A stretch of DNA of 64,000 bases, taken from NCBI RefSeq assembly GCF_000247645.1, contig NZ_AHWA01000004.1, positions 558,001-622,000 on the forward strand, written 5' to 3'. Every line of letters starts with the position of its first letter. Position 1 is the stretch's first letter. The stretch comes from Salinibacterium sp. PAMC 21357 (GTDB lineage: Bacteria > Actinomycetota > Actinomycetes > Actinomycetales > Microbacteriaceae). The notes under the pieces are model-generated. The model saw nothing but the letters and a program-made list of their open reading frames with translations, made no database searches and was not told the DNA's origin. The position numbers were made by a program, and so were the translations under genes. Shown here piece by piece: positions 31,424 through 39,990 of the stretch.

Positions 31424-32370
31424 GCGCCCAGCAGCAACGCGAGTATTCGCGAGCGCCGCGCACAATGAAACGCTCCACTTTGGTATCGATCACCGCAGGT
31501 GCCGTGATCTTTTTGTCTTTGGTATCGAGCATCAGTTATGCGTCATGGACCGCATCCTCGAGTAAAACGGCGACAGCAACTGCCGGCACCGTCGCGATGA
31601 CTACCGTGACGTCCGGGGGAACAGCAAGCGTCGCTAGTCTCGGTCCTTTCACTTACAACTCGACGAATTCCTCAACATCTCGGCCGATCACCGTACGCAA
31701 CACAGGAAGCGTTGCAGCATCCGTCCGCAACGTAAGCATCGAAACCACAGGCTCGCTCTCGGGCGCTTTCGTCGCTGTGAAATTTTGGGCCGCAACCGGT
31801 AGCACCTGCGCCGCGGCCCCGTCGACCTCAGCCTTCGCCGTCACCACCAGCCTCAGTGACGGCACGGTATCGCTGGCGGGTCTCAACATGGTCGTTCCCG
31901 TAGCCGGATCATCGACTATCTGCGCATCGACTACTTTTACCGAAAGTTTGACAACTCAGGCCGGCACGTCACTTTCATCAACCTTCGTAGTTCGCACCCT
32001 TGCCGGCACGAGCTGGGTCGCCAATGACGCTGCGACAGTGTCGAATCGAACGTTTACCCAATCGATCGCTCAGTCCACGGTTCCCAACGCGCCGATGGCC
32101 ATCAGCTGCTCTGACGTATCCAAAAACCAAGTTGTGATTACGTGGCAAGCTCCTGGCGGGTTTGCGACTCCCAACGGCGGATACAACATCTACTTCGATG
32201 GAACATTAGACAGCAACACCTCAAACACCAGCACTACCGTCGAGGGAAAATGGCTCTCGATCGACGTGACTATCCGCGCGGTAGCAGCCAACGGTACTGA
32301 GTCAGTAGATTCATCCATCATTCAGATCCGGCAATCCGGTCATGGAAATGGAATCTCATGCGAAGGCTAG
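31420..32370 (+). CDS. SipW-type surface protein with C-terminal fibronectin-like domain
   Basis: The product is 316 residues from the GTG at 31420, which overlaps the stop of the upstream gene. The signal region is MKRSTLVSITAGAVIFLSLV then SSISYASWTASSSKT, again a W after the hydrophobic stretch. A TasA-like beta domain (PITVRNTGSVAASVRNVSIE) is followed by a fibronectin-type III-like part (QVVITWQAPGGFATPNGGYN). It overlaps the following gene by 13 bases. It is likely a minor component or adhesin of the same surface structure. Confidence 0.8.
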   Translation: MSAQQQREYSRAPRTMKRSTLVSITAGAVIFLSLVSSISYASWTASSSKTATATAGTVAMTTVTSGGTASVASLGPFTYNSTNSSTSRPITVRNTGSVAASVRNVSIETTGSLSGAFVAVKFWAATGSTCAAAPSTSAFAVTTSLSDGTVSLAGLNMVVPVAGSSTICASTTFTESLTTQAGTSLSSTFVVRTLAGTSWVANDAATVSNRTFTQSIAQSTVPNAPMAISCSDVSKNQVVITWQAPGGFATPNGGYNIYFDGTLDSNTSNTSTTVEGKWLSIDVTIRAVAANGTESVDSSIIQIRQSGHGNGISCEG

Positions 32371-33221
32371 TGAATCGAGCAGGCGCCGTGGCCGCCATAA
32401 TTGCACTGAGCACCCTTCTGTTCGGACTACCGGCGAGCGCCGCTAACAGTGTTGGGAAGATTGAGCTCAGCGACGATGGTGTGAGCTTCTCGGCCAACTA
32501 TCCCGGATCTATTTTCGACGACATCGCCAACATCGTGCCTGGTGACAGCCAGAGTGAAACCATCTACGTGCGCAACACTGGGTCCGTGGCGGGATATCTA
32601 CGCATCACACTTCGCGACGTTTACTATTCAGACGCGAACTACGGCAATGCCCTGAGCGTGACGACCAGCACACCGGCGAACGCGGGCAGCGCCACGGCAA
32701 TTAGTTCCGCAAGCCCTTGTCTGGTGACTCACGAAGGCACAGTAATCGCACCAGGACAGACAGTGCCCGTTGTCGCGACGCTGGCTTTGAGCAACCTGAA
32801 CGGTCTGGAAGGACAGGGCGCCACAGCCGATCTTGCGCTGCGCTTCACCCTCTCTGACACGACCCCCGGCGCTCTGCTACCCACAGAATGCGGGACTGCA
32901 GGAACCACTGTTCCAGCGAACCCTCCGAGCTCTGGAACCGCCGGCGGGTCACCACTGAGCACCACTGTTTCCGGAGGATCCCCTCTCGGCTATGGCAACG
33001 CTCCCACAGCGGAATCCAGCCGCACCGCGACCTCCACATCACCGGAAGCAGCAGGTTCCGGACTAATACCGGCACTGCCCTCGACCTTCAGCCTCGACCC
33101 GAACACGTGGCGTCTCTACCAGGAGTACCTTGTACTCATTCTGGTGCTCGCAGCAATGATTGGGGCCGGGATTTCTTGGCTGATCGGCCGACGCTCACGA
33201 AGGGATGCGGAAAATGGTTGA
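32358..33221 (+). CDS. Membrane-anchored surface protein of the SipW operon
   Basis: The product is 287 residues. A conventional signal peptide (AGAVAAIIALSTLLFGLPAS, cleavage after ASA) is followed by a TasA-like domain (GDSQSETIYVRNTGSVAGYL) with one cysteine pair. A Ser/Thr/Gly/Pro linker and a C-terminal membrane helix (YLVLILVLAAMIGAGISWLI) with a basic tail RRSRR complete it. It differs from its neighbours in having a standard signal and a C-terminal anchor, and could serve as the attachment base for the fibre proteins. The last 17 bases overlap sipW. Confidence 0.8.
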   Translation: MRRLVNRAGAVAAIIALSTLLFGLPASAANSVGKIELSDDGVSFSANYPGSIFDDIANIVPGDSQSETIYVRNTGSVAGYLRITLRDVYYSDANYGNALSVTTSTPANAGSATAISSASPCLVTHEGTVIAPGQTVPVVATLALSNLNGLEGQGATADLALRFTLSDTTPGALLPTECGTAGTTVPANPPSSGTAGGSPLSTTVSGGSPLGYGNAPTAESSRTATSTSPEAAGSGLIPALPSTFSLDPNTWRLYQEYLVLILVLAAMIGAGISWLIGRRSRRDAENG

Positions 33222-33906
33222 GATGGCAGCGCGGGCCAACGCCCGCAAGACCCAGCGCTCTGACGATGAGAAGTCGAAAGGTGTGCTCTATTACCTCGGA
33301 ATGGGCATCAGCGGCGGCCTTTTTGCCCTCGTCTTGCTTATCGGCGCTCTAGTTATCGTGATTCCCGCAATCGCCGGCGCGATGCCCTTGACTGTACTGA
33401 CGAGTTCAATGGAACCAGGGTTGCCCCCGGGAACCCTCATCGTCGTCAAGCCGATCGAGACCAACGACATCGCCCGCGGTGATGTCATCACCTACCAAAT
33501 CGAGTCGGGCAAGCCAGGCGTCATCACTCACCGCGTGACAGCCATCACAATCTCGAGCGACGGCACGCGCACCTTCACGCTGAAGGGCGACAACAACGAT
33601 GTCGCCGATGACCTTCAAGTGTTGCCCGTGCAAGTACAGGGCAAACTTTGGTACAGCGTTCCGTGGATCGGCTATGTCAGCAATTTTGTGAACGGCGACA
33701 GCAAATCGTGGCTCGTTCCCGTCCTTGCCATCGGCCTCTTCATCTACGCCGGCTTCATGATCATGAGCGGAGTCATCACTGGCGCTCGCAAACGCAAGCG
33801 GGCACGGGCACGCGCCGAACGCCAAGCGGAGCGCGAAGCATCCATCGATGCCGTCACTGCCGCGGATGCCGTCGACCCGGTCGACAACCGCGTGCGCCTC
33901 GGCTGA
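33205..33906 (+). CDS. sipW: Signal peptidase I, SipW (archaeal/ER) type
   Basis: Membrane protease that removes the alternate signal peptides encoded upstream. Of 233 residues, a first helix (GLFALVLLIGALVIVIPAIA) leads into the catalytic Ser68 of LTSSMEPGLPPGTLIVVKP. The usual bacterial Lys is replaced by His109 in GVITHRVTAI, the mark of the ER/SipW subfamily. GDNNDVADD lies further on. A second membrane helix is near 175-195 and a long charged C-terminus follows. It is last in the operon with its four probable substrates. Confidence 0.92.
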   Translation: MRKMVEMAARANARKTQRSDDEKSKGVLYYLGMGISGGLFALVLLIGALVIVIPAIAGAMPLTVLTSSMEPGLPPGTLIVVKPIETNDIARGDVITYQIESGKPGVITHRVTAITISSDGTRTFTLKGDNNDVADDLQVLPVQVQGKLWYSVPWIGYVSNFVNGDSKSWLVPVLAIGLFIYAGFMIMSGVITGARKRKRARARAERQAEREASIDAVTAADAVDPVDNRVRLG

Positions 33907-33930
33907 CCAACATTCGATTAGCCTTAAGAG

Positions 33931-34398
33931 GTGGCCGATCTTCCTCGAGTGCGCGTGTGGGCTGACGCGCTCATCCGACTGCACCTAGACGACAGTTGGC
34001 AGTTCACCTTCGACAACGCCAAAACGCGGGCGGGGCTCTGCAACTACACCCACAAACGCATCTCGGTCTCCAAATATTTAGCGGCACGCTATGAGGATGA
34101 CGAAATCCACCAGGTGCTACTGCACGAAATCGCGCACGCCATGGCAGGGTCAGGCGCCGGCCATGGTGCCCGATGGAAAATCGTCGCCAAAGAGCTCGGC
34201 TATGAAGGCAAGCGCCTGCACAGCGGGGCAATCGCCGACGAGTTTGCCCCCTGGGTAGGAACCTGCCCCGCCGACCACAAGCACTACCGCTACCGCAAAC
34301 CCACCCGCGTGCTCGCCTGCGGCCTGTGCTCGCGCAAGTTCAGCGCGGCAAATCGAATCGACTGGGTGCATCGCACCGTCTCGCGCCCCCGAGGGTAG
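33931..34398 (+). CDS. SprT-like zinc metalloprotease domain protein
   Basis: The product is 155 residues starting with GTG. The SprT motif HEIAHAMAG (His65, Glu66, His69) is followed by a third ligand in GHGARW (His78). CGLCSRKF near the C-terminus with an upstream CPADHK could bind a second zinc. This is the size of small stand-alone SprT domains. Eukaryotic relatives (SPRTN) repair DNA-protein cross-links, but the role of bacterial copies is largely unknown. It follows sipW by 24 bases and may be co-transcribed by chance. Confidence 0.85.
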   Translation: MADLPRVRVWADALIRLHLDDSWQFTFDNAKTRAGLCNYTHKRISVSKYLAARYEDDEIHQVLLHEIAHAMAGSGAGHGARWKIVAKELGYEGKRLHSGAIADEFAPWVGTCPADHKHYRYRKPTRVLACGLCSRKFSAANRIDWVHRTVSRPRG

Positions 34399-34496
34399 CG
34401 GCGAACACGAACACGAGCGCGCCCGCTACCGCCCTCGCGGTAAGCAGCGAACCCTAGCGGTCACCAGGGTGCCCCGTAACCGGCGATAATGGTTAG

Positions 34497-35171
34497 GTGC
34501 ATCATCCCGAAACCGCTTCCCCTATTGGCACGCCCGTAACTACATCGGCGGTTACGACGGCAAATGCGCCCGCAAGCGCTAACGCCGGCGGCAGCACTGG
34601 CCAATGGTTCACCTCCCGAACATCGCGTCAGTGGTGGTTCGATTCGGGAGCGCGCGCTCTCGACTTCGCGTACACGGGCGCGATGGGCAACAATCCCGCG
34701 TGGGAGCGGTTGACTACTCCCGCCGATCTGGCGACGTGGCTCGAGGGCCGCTTCGAAGCCTGCGATGGCACAGTGACAGATCGCGATCTCACCGATGCGA
34801 AGGGACTGCGCGAAGCAATAGCGTCAATCGCCTCTGCCCTCAGCGTGAACGACTTTGGCGATCCGAAACAGATCGACATCATCAACCTCTTTGCTGCGAC
34901 ACCGGATGTTCCACCGCGGTTGGCCGGAGGAAGCTTGCAGGCCGGTCGCACTCGCGTTCGCACCGGTCAAGCCCTCGCGACGATGGCGCGTGAAGCTGTT
35001 TTTCTTTTTGGTGACGAGCAGCACGAGCGGATTCGCGAGTGCGCGGCCGACGATTGCGCTCTCGTCTTCTACGACGAGTCACGCTCGAACAACCGCCGCT
35101 GGTGCTCGATGCAGCGCTGCGGAAACCGCGCAAAAGTGCGCAGCCACCGTGCCCGCAATGCGGCACGCTAA
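34497..35171 (+). CDS. CGNR zinc-finger (ABATE domain) regulator
   Basis: The product is 224 residues with GTG start. The N-terminal 35 residues are Ala/Ser/Thr-rich. A stress-sensor-like ABATE region follows (ARALDFAYTGAMGNNPAWER). At the C-terminus is the CGNR finger CAADDCALVFYDESRSNNRR then WCSMQRCGNRAKVRSHRAR. Family members are probable DNA-binding regulators found in many actinobacteria; targets are unknown. The gene is convergent with the DUF427 gene. Confidence 0.88.
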   Translation: MHHPETASPIGTPVTTSAVTTANAPASANAGGSTGQWFTSRTSRQWWFDSGARALDFAYTGAMGNNPAWERLTTPADLATWLEGRFEACDGTVTDRDLTDAKGLREAIASIASALSVNDFGDPKQIDIINLFAATPDVPPRLAGGSLQAGRTRVRTGQALATMAREAVFLFGDEQHERIRECAADDCALVFYDESRSNNRRWCSMQRCGNRAKVRSHRARNAAR

Positions 35172-35192
35172 CTGCGCACAATCAGTTGTCGA

Positions 35193-35495
35193 CTAGTCGA
35201 CGAACTGAACCTCTTTCCAGAAAGTGACGTAGTTGGAGAAGTCCTTGCCGACGCGCTCTGCTGCACCCGGGAGGATGTTCGGGTAGCTGAACGCACGGTC
35301 TTGGTACTGCTGGCCATTAGCGCTGACGACGAAGTACTGGCAGTCACCCTTCCACGGGCAGTGGTACGGGGTGGGGCTCTTCTCGAGCAGTTCGTGGTTC
35401 ACGCTGGCCGGCGGGAAGTACCAGTTGCCCTCGATCTTGAGGAGATCTTCCTTGGGTGCTTCTGCGATGACGGTGTCGCCGATTACTGCCTTCAT
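35193..35495 (-). CDS. DUF427 domain protein
   Basis: The product is 100 residues. I prefer the ATG at 35495 because GGAGG lies seven bases upstream; the frame could open 12 bases earlier. It contains the DUF427 signatures NWYFPPASVNHELLEKSPTP and YHCPWKGDCQYFVV and ends with YPNILPGAAERVGKDFSNYV. The fold is small and all beta; the function is not known. Confidence 0.9.
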   Translation of the reverse strand: MKAVIGDTVIAEAPKEDLLKIEGNWYFPPASVNHELLEKSPTPYHCPWKGDCQYFVVSANGQQYQDRAFSYPNILPGAAERVGKDFSNYVTFWKEVQFVD

Positions 35496-35561
35496 ACTGT
35501 CCTCCAATAAGTCGATGTTGGTTCATGCCGATCACTCAGCCCAACGCTTGAGCAGCAAGCG

Positions 35562-36083
35562 TCATTCCCGAACGATCTCAAAACTGGCTGCACCATTGCT
35601 GGCAATCGCCGCATCAAGGGCTTCTCTGTTGGCGCCAGTGAGAAGCTGCTGGCCCGCAGTGCTTGCGGAAAGAAGGTGATTGTGCGCGGGCTTGAGGCTA
35701 GTGAACGCAGCCACAGCGGATGCCGCTTCCGGTGAAATGTAGTCAATGCCAGCATCCGCGAGCGCGTCAATGATCGCGCCGGCGGAGAGCAGATCATCGA
35801 CGGCGAAGCCGCCCTCCGCGTCACCTGCCGCGATGACGGCCACGGTAAACCTGTCCCCTTTGAGTTCCTGTTGCGTGATGACCCACTCGGCGACAGCGGT
35901 GGCAGCTCCGGTTCCGGCGGTGAGAAGCGAGAAGTCTCCGTGCAGCTCAGGGGCGGGCGTCGAGGCGTCGGCGAGGGCATCCGCCCACACCACCACGTCG
36001 GAACCGGGGCTCAATGCGAGCGCCTGCGCACGGCCAAAGCCGAATCGTACTTGGTACTGGGGTTGGTTGCGGGGATCGTTCAC
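35562..36083 (-). CDS. ComB-like (2-phosphosulfolactate phosphatase family) protein
   Basis: The product is 173 residues with a GTG start. It shows the ComB-family pattern: RFGFGRAQALALSPGSDVVV, WADAL with conserved Asp, LLTAGTGAATAVAEWV and VIAAGDAEGGFAVDDLLSAG. ComB of methanogens acts in coenzyme M synthesis, but actinobacteria lack that pathway, so the substrate here is unknown. It is shorter than the roughly 240-residue archaeal enzyme. Confidence 0.75.
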   Translation of the reverse strand: MNDPRNQPQYQVRFGFGRAQALALSPGSDVVVWADALADASTPAPELHGDFSLLTAGTGAATAVAEWVITQQELKGDRFTVAVIAAGDAEGGFAVDDLLSAGAIIDALADAGIDYISPEAASAVAAFTSLKPAHNHLLSASTAGQQLLTGANREALDAAIASNGAASFEIVRE

Positions 36084-36185
36084 CCTCAGAGGCTAAATCG
36101 AACCGCGCCATTGCCGGCTTTCGGTTACCGAATGTGACGTTTGAGGCTCGGGGCGGCTGGCGCTAGGCGGCGCCGGGCAGCGGCG

Positions 36186-37265
36186 CTAAGCAGCGGCGTC
36201 GGGCGGCTGCTGGGGGCGATCACCCGGCACCACGGCAACCTTGCCCGCGCCATGGCCAGACGCGATCTGAGCGATTGCGCCAGCAGCATCTTCGAGGCCG
36301 ACAACGCGATCAATGGCGGGAACAAGTTCGCCCGACACCAACAGCGCGGCGAGGTAAGCGAGGTCTTCGGGGGTAGCAGCCGCAGTGAACTGGTGGAAGC
36401 TCGCATCAGCCCGCGCGAGCCCCAGTTTCATTCTGAGAAGGTGCGGCAAGGGCCCAAGCAGGCGGTTCGTCATCGGTCCGCTTACGGCTACATACCGCGC
36501 ACCCGGCGCGAGAATGCTGCGAATCTGCGCTGCCGTTCGGTTGCCTCTTATATCCAGCGCTACGTCATACTGCCCACCCGCGGCGATAAAATCCTCGCCG
36601 CGGTAGTCGATCACGCGAGTGGCTCCCAGCCTGCGTGACTGTTCAGCGTTCTCCGCGCTGCAGACGGCGGTGATTTCCCCCGCCCCCAACGCCCGTGCAA
36701 TCTGAATGGCGAAAGTGCCCACTCCTCCCGCCGCACCGTTAATCAGAACGCGGTCGCCCACTTTAATGGCGGCGTGCGTTCTCAGCGCCTGAAGGGCCGT
36801 CAGCCCGGCGACCGGCGTCGCTCCAGCAGCAACAAAATCAACGCCGGCCGGCAACAGGGCAACAATCGCCGCGTCAATGACGACATAGTCGGCGAAAGCA
36901 CCGCCAGCAGATTCCCCGAAAATCGCATCCCCTACGGCGAAGCCGCTCACCCCAGCACCGACTGCTTCCACAATCCCCGCGACATCCGCCCCCGGGATCA
37001 ACCGCTTAGGGGTCCGCAACCCCATGATGAGGCGCACCATCAGCGGAGTGCCACTCAGCAAACGCCAGTCCAAAGCATTGGCCGAGGATGCCATCACCCG
37101 CACGAGAAGCTTGCCCGGTGTGACATCCGGTGTCGGAAGCGACTCGATAGCCAACACATCCACGTTGCCGTAGGCACGCGCGGTGACCGCGGTCATTCGT
37201 GCAGGAACCGAACCCCCATTGCGGCCGCTGCCGGTCGCCGGGCTCTCTGGTGGGGAAACTGACAT
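36186..37265 (-). CDS. NAD(P)-dependent quinone oxidoreductase (MDR family)
   Basis: The product is 359 residues, ATG at 37265 with GGAGG six bases upstream. It has a GroES-like N-domain (LLVRVMASSANALDWRLLSG, IPGADVAGIVEAVGAGVSGF) and a Rossmann domain (VLINGAAGGVGTFAIQIARA). It lacks the structural-zinc cysteines of alcohol dehydrogenases, so it belongs with zeta-crystallin-like quinone reductases. An extra Pro/Gly-rich N-terminus of about 20 residues and a short acidic tail are present. The substrate is not predictable. Confidence 0.88.
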   Translation of the reverse strand: MSVSPPESPATGSGRNGGSVPARMTAVTARAYGNVDVLAIESLPTPDVTPGKLLVRVMASSANALDWRLLSGTPLMVRLIMGLRTPKRLIPGADVAGIVEAVGAGVSGFAVGDAIFGESAGGAFADYVVIDAAIVALLPAGVDFVAAGATPVAGLTALQALRTHAAIKVGDRVLINGAAGGVGTFAIQIARALGAGEITAVCSAENAEQSRRLGATRVIDYRGEDFIAAGGQYDVALDIRGNRTAAQIRSILAPGARYVAVSGPMTNRLLGPLPHLLRMKLGLARADASFHQFTAAATPEDLAYLAALLVSGELVPAIDRVVGLEDAAGAIAQIASGHGAGKVAVVPGDRPQQPPDAAA

Positions 37266-37387
37266 TGTTGCCTCCTGAGGTTGCCTCCAGCGTACGGGAG
37301 ACCAGATTTCGTCGGGAGGCTCAAGATCCGGCGACAGAGTAGTTTTTTGCTCTGGATAACGGACAGGGAAAGGTCCAGACTGGCATC

Positions 37388-37888
37388 ATGCGAGTACTCC
37401 TGAAGCTTGTACTAGATTGCACCCCTGACGATGCGTGGCACGCCATCCGCAGCCCGCAGGTATTTCAGGATGTGTCTGCCCCCCTCAGCCAGTTCACGTC
37501 GCTCGAGGTCGAAGGCTTTCCCGACTTGTGGTCACCCGGCGAACATCCGGTGAGCATGGCCGCGCTCGGGCGCTTTGCGGTGGGCCAGCAGATAATCGAC
37601 GTGTCCTATTCCGAGAAACCGGATGGGGTGCGCATCATGCGCGACGACGGCCGCGGACTCAGCGGCCCCCTCGCTCTCATCGAACAGTGGGAACATTCCA
37701 TGGCGATCAGCGAAGCACCCGGAGGCAAAACTCTCTATCGCGACCAGCTCATCTTCAGCGCCGGACTGCTCACTCCGCTGATGTGGCCCCTCTACTGGGC
37801 TTTCTGGCAGTGGCGCGCCGCGGCTCTAATACGTCTGGCTCCAACGTGGGGCGGAGTCACAACAACGCGAACTAATCTGAGCCTCTAG
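37388..37888 (+). CDS. SRPBCC-family (START-like) protein
   Basis: The product is 166 residues. The pattern of an N-terminal strand (VLLKLVLDCTPDDAWHAI), central strands and a C-terminal helix (LTPLMWPLYWAFWQWRAAAL) fits the SRPBCC ligand-binding fold. There are no catalytic motifs. It is divergent from the oxidoreductase gene, 122 bases away. The function is unknown, possibly binding a hydrophobic ligand. Confidence 0.7.
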   Translation: MRVLLKLVLDCTPDDAWHAIRSPQVFQDVSAPLSQFTSLEVEGFPDLWSPGEHPVSMAALGRFAVGQQIIDVSYSEKPDGVRIMRDDGRGLSGPLALIEQWEHSMAISEAPGGKTLYRDQLIFSAGLLTPLMWPLYWAFWQWRAAALIRLAPTWGGVTTTRTNLSL

Positions 37889-37950
37889 GGCGACGAAGAG
37901 TGTGCCGCCCCGGTGTTTATGTCGGATGGCGTGCACGAAAGGAGCCCGCG

Positions 37951-38925
37951 GTGCCTCGACTGCGGCGAAGCGTTACAACCGGGCGCGGCTTTACCCGGGT
38001 CACATCTGGGCGCGGATTTAGCTTCCGAGATCCCTCGGGCAGCACCGTGACCGACGGTGAAGTGAAATCGAGGTTCAGCTCCCTGGGCATCCCGCCGGCG
38101 TGGACCGACGTCTGGATCTGCCCGTACCCCAACGGGCATGTGCAGGCCACAGGGATCGATGATGCGGGCCGCCGACAGTACATCTACCATCCCGGTTGGC
38201 GCGAACGACAAGACCGAGTGAAGTTCGAGCGTGCCCTCGAACTTGCGGCAGCGCTCCCCGCCGCGCGTGCCACCGTCACTCGCACTCTGCGCAGCAGCGA
38301 CGACCCCCGCTTGCGCACTCTTGCGGCAGCATTTCGGATGCTCGACACAGGCTCATTGCGCGTCGGGAGCGAACGCTATGCCGACACCCACGGCAGCCAC
38401 GGTCTCTCGACGCTACTCTGCGACCACGTCACCGTGATCGGCGACCGGGTTCGGCTGTGCTTTCCGGCGAAAAGCGGCCAACAGTGGGAAAGCGAGATTG
38501 TGGATGCTGACCTCGCGGCCTTCATGCGGCGCCGGCTGCGCAGCGCACCAGATTCCTCAGTGCTGTCATGGCCCGACGGACGCGAATGGCGTGCGCTAAC
38601 GGCCGTCGATATCAACGACTACGTTCGCGAACGCACCGGTGGCGAGTTCACGGCGAAGGACTTCCGCACGCTTCGCGGCACTGTGGCGGCCGCAGCAAGC
38701 CTCGCCATCAACGGCCCCGAAACTGCACAACGTGCACGCTCCCGAGCCATCCGCGAAGCAATGGAAAGCGCGGCAGAAATGCTCGGGAACACCCCCGCAA
38801 TCGCGAAGAAAAGCTACGTTGATCCCCGCATCGTCGATCTCTATACCGCTGGTGAAACGATCGACCCCCGCCGGCTGGCGTCGGCCGAGACTGAAGTGCG
38901 ACAGCTGCTCTCGCGCGATCCGTAG
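37951..38925 (+). CDS. DNA topoisomerase IB (eukaryote/poxvirus type)
   Basis: Relaxes supercoiled DNA through a 3'-phosphotyrosine intermediate. The GTG at 37951 follows AAAGGAG at the right distance and gives 324 residues, normal for bacterial TopIB. The N-domain has GIPPAWTDVWICPYPNGHVQ and GRRQYIYHPGWRERQDRVKF. The catalytic domain has LRVGSERYADTHGSHGLSTL, DFRTLRG and the catalytic Tyr289 in IAKKSYVDPR. These are all key residues of the family. Confidence 0.93.
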   Translation: MPRLRRSVTTGRGFTRVTSGRGFSFRDPSGSTVTDGEVKSRFSSLGIPPAWTDVWICPYPNGHVQATGIDDAGRRQYIYHPGWRERQDRVKFERALELAAALPAARATVTRTLRSSDDPRLRTLAAAFRMLDTGSLRVGSERYADTHGSHGLSTLLCDHVTVIGDRVRLCFPAKSGQQWESEIVDADLAAFMRRRLRSAPDSSVLSWPDGREWRALTAVDINDYVRERTGGEFTAKDFRTLRGTVAAAASLAINGPETAQRARSRAIREAMESAAEMLGNTPAIAKKSYVDPRIVDLYTAGETIDPRRLASAETEVRQLLSRDP

Positions 38926-39089
38926 GGTGGATCGGGATGGCGCGCTCGCTCGCGGTCTCGCTGGCGGTCAGGCGGCAGCATGGGCTGCGCGTTGGGCCAC
39001 GCCTTCGCCGCGCGTTTGCCAACGGTCGGGCTGCGGTTCACCTGCGTACCGCAAAGCTCGCTGTCGGGTGCGCGAGTTAGCCTGAGCCT

Positions 39090-39707
39090 ATGACCGCTCT
39101 TCAAGTAGCCGACTGGCGCCGCCGCAACTTTGCACTCTATGCCGCTGTTCGCGAGAATCCGGATGCCGCGAGCGCCCACACCGAATGGCGAGCGGGACGA
39201 GATGAGATGTTTGCCACGCATCCAGCTTCGCCGCTCTTGCCTGAGGACCTGCGTGGGTTTAAGGGGCTGCCGTTTGAGACGTACGATCCCGACTGGCGTT
39301 TCGAGGCATCCATTGTTCCTGATGCTGGTGTTTCTGGCGAAGCCCGCCGCATGAATGTGGAGACCGGAACGGATGGCGTGGTGCCGTTTGATCTGCTGGG
39401 CACGGTCGAGATCGACCAGATTGGCTCTCTCGAAGTGTGGCGCTTGGCGTCCTATGGCGGCGGAATTTTCATTCCCGTGAAGGATGCCCTCTCTCGCGTG
39501 AAGGGCGGAACCTACGGTGGTGGCCGCTACCTTCTCGACACCGTCAAGGGCGCCGATCTCGGACCGGGCAGCACCCCCGAGTCACTCGTGCTCGACTTCA
39601 ACTTTGCCTACAACCCGTCCTGCGCCTACGACCCGGCGTGGGCGTGCCCGCTCGCGCAAGCGGGCAACACTCTGGCTGGGCAAGTGCCGGTAGGCGAGCG
39701 CTACTAG
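39090..39707 (+). CDS. DUF1684 domain protein
   Basis: The product is 205 residues. Family signatures include WRAGRDEMFATHPASPLLPE, GLPFETYDPDWRFEA, the glycine-rich stretch KGGTYGGGRYLLDTVKGADL and the C-terminal DFNFAYNPSCAYDPAWACPL. These proteins are common in actinobacteria and have a beta-rich fold with unassigned function. The ATG has no strong ribosome binding site. Confidence 0.9.
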   Translation: MTALQVADWRRRNFALYAAVRENPDAASAHTEWRAGRDEMFATHPASPLLPEDLRGFKGLPFETYDPDWRFEASIVPDAGVSGEARRMNVETGTDGVVPFDLLGTVEIDQIGSLEVWRLASYGGGIFIPVKDALSRVKGGTYGGGRYLLDTVKGADLGPGSTPESLVLDFNFAYNPSCAYDPAWACPLAQAGNTLAGQVPVGERY

Positions 39708-39990
39708 GCACATCACTGCTACGCTGGGGTTACTTGCGAAACAAATATGTTTCCCTGCGTCGTAGAACGCTTCCCTCTTCTCGTCCACGTCAATCAGAAA
39801 CGTGTGGCTCGTAGAAAACTTTCTCCGGCGGACTGGAGTAATCCGCGCCGAACGTAAGTTCGAGATCTGACCTGTGTGCCGCATCCGTGCGAAACGCCTG
39901 ATTGGGTCGGTGTAGATCAGCACAGACTTGTTTCTGTGCGCCTCTGGTGTAACGCCCATCTGTTACTTATGCCTGAAAGGCACCATTACT
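39708..39990 (+). other. Long leader of the DEAD-box helicase gene
   Basis: A 283-base gap without a gene. It ends in GAAAGG at 39975-39980, ahead of the helicase TTG. RNA helicase genes of cold-adapted bacteria often have long regulatory leaders; the length here is compatible with that, but I see no conserved cold-shock box. Confidence 0.4.
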
